A stretch of DNA of 5,791 bases from Deltaproteobacteria bacterium. GTDB lineage: Bacteria; Desulfobacterota; Desulfovibrionia; Desulfovibrionales; Desulfovibrionaceae. Positions 1 through 5,791 of this stretch are shown in pieces (position 1 is the stretch's first letter; the number at the start of each line of letters is the position of its first letter). The stretch is taken from positions 1 through 5,791 of the forward strand of contig JANXYI010000232.1 of assembly GCA_025350085.1 (NCBI GenBank). The letters run 5' to 3'. Below the pieces are notes generated by a model. That model was not told the DNA's origin. It worked only from the letters and a program-made list of their open reading frames with translations, and searched no databases. Both the position numbers and the translations under genes were made by a program.

Positions 1-232
1 CGGCCAGGGCGCGCAGCTTGATGTCCTCGGCCTCGGCCATGACCGCGCACTTCGGGCAGACACGGGCCGTGCACAGGGCGGCGAGCTCCTCCTCGCTCAG
101 GTCAACCTTGGGGGCTGCCTGGGGGTCGACTTTGGGCACAACCTCGGGGTCCACCGCGGAAGCCGCTCCGGGATTCCACGGGGTGGCTGTGTTGGCGGCC
201 TGGTCCACATACTTCTTCTTGATTACCGGCAT
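1..232 (-). CDS. grpE: GrpE-like nucleotide exchange factor, N-terminal part (runs off the left edge)
   Basis: Only the first 77 codons are present. The start is the ATG at 230-232, preceded by GGAG at 238-241 with a 5-nt spacer. The visible protein has a low-complexity acidic and proline-rich head (residues 1-50, with PKVD at 33-36 and again at 41-44). A cysteine cluster follows (C54, C59, C62), and then the charged helical stretch AEAEDIKLRALA at 66-77. That stretch resembles the beginning of the long GrpE coiled coil, where LRxxADxEN-type sequence is typical. GrpE is a cytoplasmic dimer that releases ADP from DnaK. The call rests on this short match and on the chaperone context (clpB and a cbpM-like gene nearby), because the diagnostic C-terminal beta domain lies outside the window. 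A hypothetical protein with a similar helix cannot be excluded. A terminator-like site before it (384-410) suggests the gene has its own promoter within 233-383. Confidence 0.6.
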   Translation of the reverse strand, partial: MPVIKKKYVDQAANTATPWNPGAASAVDPEVVPKVDPQAAPKVDLSEEELAALCTARVCPKCAVMAEAEDIKLRALA

Positions 233-271
233 CAGGTCTCCGTGGTCTCGTGTTGGGCAAAAACGTGCGAG

Positions 272-307
272 GACGCCGGGAGGCTTAACACAAGCTGTCC
301 CGGCGTC
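272..307. repeat. Long inverted repeat (hairpin A) upstream of the grpE-like gene
   Basis: Perfect 9-bp arms lie at 272-280 (GACGCCGGG) and 299-307 (CCCGGCGTC). The inner complementary arms are GCTT at 283-286 and AAGC at 292-295, around a 5-nt loop. On the minus strand a T5 run (259-263) follows only after 8 further nucleotides, so this is not a standard intrinsic terminator. It ends 39 nt before the grpE-like ATG, so it would lie in the leader of that gene if the promoter is upstream. It is not the CIRCE operator (TTAGCACTC-N9-GAGTGCTAA). An operator, attenuator or leader structure are all possible. Confidence 0.6.
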
Positions 308-320
308 GCGTCAGTTCAAA

Positions 321-348
321 GGAGTAAGCACGGGCCAGGGGATGTCAA
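321..348 (-). promoter_or_regulatory. Weak candidate promoter for the grpE-like gene
   Basis: On the minus strand there is an exact TTGACA (343-348). It is followed after 16 nt by TACTCC (321-326), which is a poor -10 match. The -35 box lies between the terminator after the peptidase gene and hairpin A, which is a sensible place for a promoter of the next gene. I saw no convincing RpoH (heat-shock sigma) -10 or CIRCE element in 233-383. The call is tentative because only the -35 half is good. Confidence 0.25.
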
Positions 349-383
349 CAGGCCGCGGCGCTGTTTTGGCAGGCGAAGAGGCG

Positions 384-410
384 AAAAAACGCCAGCAAAC
401 TCAGAGCTGG
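384..410 (-). terminator. Probable intrinsic terminator of the M29 peptidase gene
   Basis: Read on the minus strand, CCAGC (406-410) pairs with GCTGG (392-396) across a 9-nt loop. Two bases later there is a run of six T (384-389). The TGA stop of the peptidase gene (401-403) lies in the loop, so the stem overlaps the end of the coding sequence. The 5-bp stem is short, but the T tract is the clearest in the window and is correctly placed. It would separate the peptidase transcript from the grpE-like gene. Confidence 0.5.
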
Positions 411-1624
411 AACTGGCCGTCCTCGTAGATGCTGAGCCGCTCGCCATTTGGCAAGACCGCGGTGACGCGCCTTTGCTCCGTGTTCACCAGATCCCAGTGC
501 ATGGCCGAGGCATTGAAGCCGAGCTCGGCCTCGCGCTCCTGGGTCAGCTCGCTGGCCGGGCCGGTGAAGCTCGCCGCCGAGGCCCCGCCCAGGGCAATGT
601 GGCAGTTGCCATGCTCGCCGCCGAAGTTCTCGTCCAGCAGCGTGTGGGCCATGAAGCGGTCGACCTTGGAGAAGCGCTTGTCCGTGAGCGAGAACTCGCC
701 CATGCGCCGGGCCCCGCCGTCGCTTGCCAGCCGACCGGACAAAAACTGCCCGCCGCGCCCGGCCTCGGTATTGACCGCAACCCCGTTGTGGAACTCCAGG
801 CGCACGTCGCTGATGAGCCGCCCCCAGCGTAAGGAAGGCTGGTCGGCGAAATACACGCCCGTGACCGTGCGCCAGTCCGGGGCCAGGTACAGCTCATAGC
901 CCGGGATGTTGCGGCCCGTGACGCCCACGAAGCGGCGCTTGTCGCCGGGCGAGAGTGTCAGGTCGCAGCGCTCGCTCTCGATGTGCAGGCGCGAAATCTT
1001 GAGCCCGTCCAGCCATTTGCCGATGGCTGCCAGCTCCTTTTTCGTGCGCTTCCACTCGGCCACCGGGTCCGGGGTGAGGAGCAGGCAGGCCCGGGCCAGG
1101 CGCTCGGCGTACTCGGCGATGTCCATGCCGCTGGCCTCGGCGAGCGCGCCCGTGGGGTACAGGCAGACCGTGGAGCCCAGCAGGCCCGCGCGGCGGCGGC
1201 GGTCCAGCACGCCTGCGGCCTGCATCTCGGTCTGTTCCCCTGCGGCGATGGTGCGCGGGTCGATGTGGCTGAGGCTGGTCAGGTCGTCCGGGGCCAGGAT
1301 GGTGATGACGCCTGCTGTGGCCTTGTACAGCTCGTCCAGGCCGGGCTGGGCAAAGGTGAGCTGGCCGAAGCTGGAGTTGCCGAAGTGCTCGGCCTGCATG
1401 AAGCTCGTGGGCAGGGCCTGGGGCAGGGGGTGCAGGTGCGCGTCCATGAGCGCGGCGTACACGGCCTCGGCCAGCGGCAGGGCGTCGATGTCAAAGCGCA
1501 GCAGCACCAGCTCGCCGTTCTTGAAGGCTACGCCGCGGCTGGTGCGCATGGCCCAGATCAGCACCTCGGCGTAGGAGGCGAGCTGGTCTGGGGTGAATAG
1601 GGCTCTGTTGCCGTTGTTTGCCAT
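401..1624 (-). CDS. M29-family metalloaminopeptidase-like protein
   Basis: The 407-residue product has the usual size and layout of M29 (AmpS/AmpT/PepS-type) aminopeptidases, cytoplasmic two-metal enzymes that remove N-terminal residues from peptides. The N-terminal half (about 10-200) matches the family's non-catalytic domain. Candidate metal and catalytic residues fall in order: E244 in NIPGYELY, E310 in RMGEF, H342 in NCHIALGG, and H376/D378 in MHWDLV. The catalytic tyrosine expected seven residues after the histidine is S349 here, and no tyrosine lies nearby. Activity may therefore be altered.

I chose the ATG at 1622-1624 because the protein then begins near the family's start (FTPDQLASYAEVLIWAM). 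In-frame ATGs at 1718-1720 and 1700-1702 would add 32 or 26 residues of non-family sequence and run through a hairpin (1699-1746). The ribosome site of the chosen start is weak (GGA four bases upstream). The gene follows bon by 134 bp and precedes the grpE-like gene. Confidence 0.85.
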   Translation of the reverse strand: MANNGNRALFTPDQLASYAEVLIWAMRTSRGVAFKNGELVLLRFDIDALPLAEAVYAALMDAHLHPLPQALPTSFMQAEHFGNSSFGQLTFAQPGLDELYKATAGVITILAPDDLTSLSHIDPRTIAAGEQTEMQAAGVLDRRRRAGLLGSTVCLYPTGALAEASGMDIAEYAERLARACLLLTPDPVAEWKRTKKELAAIGKWLDGLKISRLHIESERCDLTLSPGDKRRFVGVTGRNIPGYELYLAPDWRTVTGVYFADQPSLRWGRLISDVRLEFHNGVAVNTEAGRGGQFLSGRLASDGGARRMGEFSLTDKRFSKVDRFMAHTLLDENFGGEHGNCHIALGGASAASFTGPASELTQEREAELGFNASAMHWDLVNTEQRRVTAVLPNGERLSIYEDGQFQL

Positions 1625-1698
1625 CAGTTCCAGCGTCCCTGCCCGGTGTTCTGTGCAGGCGCAAGGCGAGGCGGGCGCATTGGGCTGCTGCACGAGGA

Positions 1699-1746
1699 GC
1701 ATGCCCTGCGCCTGTGCCATGCATCAGGCGTGGGCGCAGGGCATGC
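1699..1746. repeat. 14-bp perfect inverted repeat between bon and the peptidase gene
   Basis: The arms GCATGCCCTGCGCC (1699-1712) and GGCGCAGGGCATGC (1733-1746) are exactly complementary and enclose 20 nt. Inside, GCC (1716-1718) pairs with GGC (1727-1729). The three positions between inner and outer stems are T/G combinations on the plus strand. A plus-strand RNA could therefore fold as a nearly continuous 20-bp stem, while minus-strand RNA would have A/C mismatches there. It begins 12 nt after the bon stop codon. No T tract follows on either strand, so it is at best a factor-dependent terminator or a 3'-end stabiliser for the bon mRNA. Confidence 0.7.
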
Positions 1747-1758
1747 GGAGTGTGACGC

Positions 1759-2076
1759 TTAATGGCCTGAGACAACAGTGATGCGGTCGTCGATGGACTT
1801 GACGCCCTTGACCTTCTTGGCTGTTTCGACGGCCTTCACCTTCTCCGCTTCATTCTTCACGTCGCCGCTGAGCATGACGACGCCGTCAAAGGTCTTCACG
1901 CCGAGACGGGAACCGTTCATGCCGGTGGGCTCAGCCTTGAAGGCTTTGTCGAGCGCCTGCTCGACGTTCGCGGTGATGACCGAGTCCGGGCCGCGGTGCG
2001 AAGCCTGGGCCGCGGTGAAGGTGACGGCCAGCAGGGAAACGAGAACCATTGCGATGAGAACGATGCGCCGGGTCAT
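1759..2076 (-). CDS. Small exported BON-domain protein
   Basis: The 105-residue protein starts at the ATG 2074-2076, which has an ideal AGGAGG (2085-2090) eight bases upstream. An in-frame ATG at 2131-2133 lies inside the predicted promoter and is rejected.

Residues 1-25 form a Sec signal peptide: MTRR, then the hydrophobic run IVLIAMVLVSLLAVTFTAA, with probable cleavage after AQA. The rest is one BON domain (about 33-104), shown by LGVKTFDGVVMLSGDVKNEA and then AKKVKGVKSIDDRITV, the usual G-V-V-x-L-x-G-x-V and G-V-x-x-I-x-D-x-I pattern. BON proteins such as OsmY are periplasmic and are linked to envelope and osmotic stress; some bind phospholipid or help outer-membrane protein folding. The specific role here is unknown. 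The upstream sigma-54-type promoter suggests signal-dependent expression. Confidence 0.85.
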   Translation of the reverse strand: MTRRIVLIAMVLVSLLAVTFTAAQASHRGPDSVITANVEQALDKAFKAEPTGMNGSRLGVKTFDGVVMLSGDVKNEAEKVKAVETAKKVKGVKSIDDRITVVSGH

Positions 2077-2123
2077 GTGAGTAGCCTCCTTAGGGGGTGA
2101 CGAATACTGACGGGACGCTTCGG

Positions 2124-2138
2124 GCAAATCCATTGCCT
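2124..2138 (-). promoter_or_regulatory. Candidate sigma-54 (-24/-12) promoter of bon
   Basis: Read on the minus strand the site is AGGCAATGGATTTGC. Against the RpoN consensus TGGCACGN4TTGC it keeps GGCA and TTGC, and the GG and GC pairs have the required spacing. Transcription would start near 2112, giving a leader of about 36 nt that contains the strong bon ribosome site. I saw no comparable sigma-70 promoter for bon. Sigma-54 promoters require an enhancer-binding activator, and a 14-bp palindrome lies about 95 bp upstream (2201-2214). Confidence 0.6.
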
Positions 2139-2182
2139 CTCTACGCCCATGGCCAATTATTCCTCTGCCTTATCTTCATGAC

Positions 2183-2196
2183 CCTGCACGGGCAGG
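2183..2196. repeat. Short inverted repeat in the bon / small membrane gene spacer
   Basis: CCTGC (2183-2187) and GCAGG (2192-2196) are complementary around a 4-nt gap. It lies between the bon promoter and the AT-rich palindrome at 2201-2214. It may be part of an operator region or chance in GC-rich DNA. Confidence 0.3.
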
Positions 2197-2200
2197 ACGT

Positions 2201-2214
2201 CAAGAATATTCTTG
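2201..2214. promoter_or_regulatory. Perfect 14-bp palindrome, possible activator (enhancer) site
   Basis: CAAGAATATTCTTG is exactly self-complementary and has no spacer. It stands out as AT-rich within GC-rich DNA. Its centre is about 95 bp upstream of the transcription start predicted from the -24/-12 site of bon, which is within the usual range for a sigma-54 activator binding site. It is also about 55 bp upstream of the candidate -35 of the plus-strand gene, so it could serve either promoter. I do not recognise the site as that of a named regulator. Confidence 0.5.
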
Positions 2215-2220
2215 GACTTG

Positions 2221-2245
2221 GCCGGGTGTTAAGAGCTGTCCCGGC
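2221..2245. repeat. Hairpin B, related in sequence to hairpin A
   Basis: GCCGGG (2221-2226) pairs with CCCGGC (2240-2245) around 13 nt. Read on the minus strand it begins GCCGGGACAGCT and contains TTAA before CCCGGC. Hairpin A upstream of the grpE-like gene has the same order on the same strand. It ends 15 bp before the candidate -35 of the plus-strand gene. Confidence 0.5.
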
Positions 2246-2260
2246 ATTTCCGCCTGCCTC

Positions 2261-2289
2261 TTGACGCGGCGCGCGCTTCTTTCTAGCGT
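2261..2289 (+). promoter_or_regulatory. Candidate sigma-70 promoter of the small membrane protein gene
   Basis: TTGACG (2261-2266) is a five-of-six -35 match. After 17 bp comes TAGCGT (2284-2289), a weak three-of-six -10. The position, 64 bp before the start codon, fits. The good -35 and exact spacing support it; the -10 does not strongly. Confidence 0.35.
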
Positions 2290-2353
2290 TCCAGCATACG
2301 CGGACCGCCATGCTCGGGTGGGGGCCTGAAACGCCAGCGCGGAGTGGGGAAAT

Positions 2354-2611
2354 ATGCCGGGATTATCACTTGCCCATCAGGGCTTTGTCCATCTGGGCTT
2401 TGTCTATCTGGCGTTGTTCACGGTTCTGGGCGGGTATGTGAACTACCGGCTGGCGCGGAAATATTACCTGGACCGGGTGGAAGCGCTGTACGCGCGAGCG
2501 GAAATCACCGCAGCCCAGCGGCGCTGGTTCCGGGGCTGGGCGCTGTTCTGGTCGATCTTTCTGGCGGCCTTTGTCGGGCACTTCTTTCTGGGGGCGTTTG
2601 GGCTGGGGTAG
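2354..2611 (+). CDS. Small two-helix membrane protein of unknown function
   Basis: I do not recognise this 85-residue protein. It has two hydrophobic segments, about 10-30 (GFVHLGFVYLALFTVLGGYV) and 62-83 (WALFWSIFLAAFVGHFFLG). The linker between them is basic and aromatic and contains RLARKYYLDRVEALYARAEI and AAQRRWFRGW. The positive-inside rule predicts both ends outside and the linker in the cytoplasm, suggesting a hairpin-like inner-membrane protein.

The start is the ATG at 2354-2356 with GGAG at 2341-2344 and a rather long 9-nt spacer. Early codons include TTA and TCA, which clpB never uses. A near-exact tandem 15-bp duplication (2381-2410) encodes GFVHL-GFVYL in the first helix. The gene is divergent from bon and convergent with clpB, 68 bp away. 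A much longer frame starting at 2344 is an antisense artefact of clpB and was not chosen. Confidence 0.75.
   Translation: MPGLSLAHQGFVHLGFVYLALFTVLGGYVNYRLARKYYLDRVEALYARAEITAAQRRWFRGWALFWSIFLAAFVGHFFLGAFGLG
2381..2410 (+). repeat. Tandem 15-bp repeat inside the small membrane protein gene
   Basis: Two adjacent 15-mers, GGCTTTGTCCATCTG (2381-2395) and GGCTTTGTCTATCTG (2396-2410), differ at one base. They encode GFVHL and GFVYL. The length is a multiple of three, so frame is kept. It lengthens the first transmembrane helix by five residues and looks like a recent slippage duplication. Confidence 0.85.
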
Positions 2612-2632
2612 AGGGGGGCATTTCTCCGCGCA

Positions 2633-2664
2633 GGCGGGCACAACCTGCTCATGGTCGGCCCGCC
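2633..2664. repeat. Inverted repeat between the convergent small gene and clpB
   Basis: GGCGGGC (2633-2639) pairs with GCCCGCC (2658-2664) around 18 nt. A smaller alternative stem is GCAGG (2630-2634) with CCTGC (2644-2648). This is the only structure in the 68-bp gap between two convergent genes, where a shared terminator would be expected. Neither strand has a T tract after it, so terminator function is uncertain. Confidence 0.3.
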
Positions 2665-2679
2665 CGGCGAAGTAAAATC

Positions 2680-5367
<2,688 letters not shown>

Positions 5368-5374
5368 TCTGTGT

Positions 5375-5380
5375 CCTCCC
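5375..5380 (-). promoter_or_regulatory. Ribosome binding site that fixes the clpB GTG start
   Basis: GGGAGG on the minus strand lies seven bases before the GTG at 5365-5367. It supports translation from GTG rather than a later ATG; the next methionine is residue 104, well inside the N-terminal domain. Confidence 0.8.
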
Positions 5381-5387
5381 GAAACGT

Positions 5388-5408
5388 CCGCAGGGGCGAC
5401 CCCGGCGG
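5388..5408. repeat. GC-rich hairpin just upstream of the clpB ribosome site
   Basis: CCGC plus GGGG (5388-5391, 5393-5396) pair with CCCC plus GCGG (5400-5403, 5405-5408). There is one mismatch at 5392/5404 and a 3-nt loop. It lies in the 75-bp cbpM-clpB spacer and ends seven bases before the ribosome site. It has no T tract in the direction of transcription. It may influence processing or translation of the clpB mRNA. Confidence 0.45.
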
Positions 5409-5442
5409 GCTGAGATAGGTGTGTGAAATGGCGTTGTTGGGG

Positions 5443-5757
5443 TTACAGCAGGCGGCGCAGCTCGGCCAGCTCCTGTTCCAAAAGCTCCACGCGGTCGATG
5501 AGGTCCACGATGATCGAGCCCGCGGCAAAGGAGATCTCCAGGTCGCGGCACAGGCGCTGGAGCTTCTGGATGCGGTACACGTCGCGGGCGCGGAACAGGT
5601 ACTCGTCGGCCCGGGTGCGCACCGGGTCGATCCAGCCCATGTCCAGCAGCTCGGCCACGGTGGCGGGCTCCACGCAGGTCAGCTCCACCAGCCTGGTCCA
5701 GGCGATGAGCTCCGAGGGGATGGGCAGGCGGCCCGGATCATTGGTTTTGAGCGTCAT
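5443..5757 (-). CDS. cbpM: CbpM-like chaperone modulator (MerR-type fold)
   Basis: The 104-residue protein resembles CbpM, the small partner that binds the J domain of the DnaJ homologue CbpA and restrains its action on DnaK. Residues about 24-75 form a MerR-like winged helix: VELTCVEPATVAELLDMGWIDP, then EYLFRARDVYRIQKLQRLCRDLEI. This parallels E. coli CbpM, including the tail that follows. Residues 84-104 (VDLIDRVELLEQELAELRRLL) form a leucine-rich coiled coil, probably for dimerisation. No large effector domain follows, unlike classical MerR regulators.

The ATG is at 5755-5757, with AGGGG at 5764-5768 and a 6-nt spacer. The frame stays open upstream to the window edge, so a longer N-terminus is not excluded. 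The gene precedes clpB. A DnaJ/CbpA gene would be expected beyond the right edge. A DNA-binding MerR-family role is the main alternative. Confidence 0.75.
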   Translation of the reverse strand: MTLKTNDPGRLPIPSELIAWTRLVELTCVEPATVAELLDMGWIDPVRTRADEYLFRARDVYRIQKLQRLCRDLEISFAAGSIIVDLIDRVELLEQELAELRRLL

Positions 5758-5791
5758 GGCATTCCCCTGTTCATCAATATGGCCGGTTTCA
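5754..5791 (-). other. Edge region: end of, or spacer after, the upstream gene (possibly a dnaJ/cbpA homologue)
   Basis: This holds the 34 bases before the cbpM-like start. On the minus strand, one frame has a TGA at 5789-5791 exactly at the edge. Another runs KPAILMNRGMP and stops at 5754-5756, in a 4-bp ATGA overlap with the cbpM-like ATG. The third is open and in frame with that ATG. The second frame uses ATA, AGG and GGA codons, which look unusual beside the neighbouring genes. The relatively AT-rich stretch may therefore be plain spacer. The identity of the upstream gene cannot be read here; DnaJ/CbpA is inferred only from the usual CbpM context. Confidence 0.3.

Noticed and set aside
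233..383. Search for a CIRCE operator or RpoH promoter before the grpE-like gene.
   Set aside because: No TTAGCACTC/GAGTGCTAA arms and no CTTGAAA with a CCCCAT-type -10 at proper spacing were found.
242..1600. Several plus-strand frames opposite the M29 gene.
   Set aside because: They lack plausible protein composition and family motifs, and the minus-strand gene has family residues in order. They are GC-bias shadows.
1718..1720. Upstream ATG giving a 439-residue peptidase.
   Set aside because: It has no ribosome site, adds residues unlike the family and puts the 14-bp inverted repeat inside the coding sequence. The ATG at 1622-1624 gives a family-sized protein.
2131..2133. Upstream ATG for the BON protein.
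   Set aside because: It falls within the -24/-12 promoter candidate and would hide the signal peptide behind 19 residues. The ATG at 2074-2076 has an ideal AGGAGG.
5421..5442. TGTGAAAT resembling half of a Rex or CRP/FNR operator in the cbpM-clpB spacer.
   Set aside because: No matching second half-site occurs at the required spacing.

Overview
The window is GC-rich and gene-dense. It looks like a deltaproteobacterial chromosome of the Desulfovibrionales (Desulfovibrio-like) type. That assignment is an inference from base composition, from the neighbourhood (CbpM-like regulator followed by ClpB; M29 peptidase followed by a GrpE-like start) and from a good -24/-12 promoter candidate. No search was possible. 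All genes but one lie on the minus strand, and most have proteostasis or envelope roles.

In minus-strand reading order from the right edge: the last 34 bases are the end of, or spacer after, an upstream gene that is not in view. Next comes a short MerR-like chaperone modulator (CbpM type, 5443-5757), then after 75 bp the disaggregase clpB (2680-5367, GTG start with a strong Shine-Dalgarno). Convergent to clpB is a plus-strand gene for an unrecognised 85-residue two-helix membrane protein (2354-2611). It is divergent from a small exported BON-domain protein (1759-2076), and the 277-bp space between them holds both promoters. After bon come an M29-family metallopeptidase (401-1624) and, past a likely intrinsic terminator, the first 77 codons of a GrpE-like nucleotide exchange factor (1-232, running off the left edge).

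ClpB resolves aggregates together with the DnaK/DnaJ/GrpE system. CbpM-type proteins bind and restrain a DnaJ-like co-chaperone (CbpA). GrpE resets DnaK. The M29 peptidase would trim peptides and the BON protein would act in the periplasm. The window therefore reads as a protein quality-control neighbourhood with an envelope-stress element.

The most unusual signals are regulatory or structural. They are a near-consensus sigma-54 promoter for bon with a 14-bp perfect palindrome about 95 bp upstream of its predicted start, two look-alike hairpins sharing a 12-mer in two different intergenic regions, a 14-bp perfect inverted repeat between bon and the peptidase gene, and an M29 peptidase with serine at the position where I expect the catalytic tyrosine. 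I found no RNA genes, insertion sequences, CRISPR arrays or prophage genes, and nothing I would call a wholly new system.
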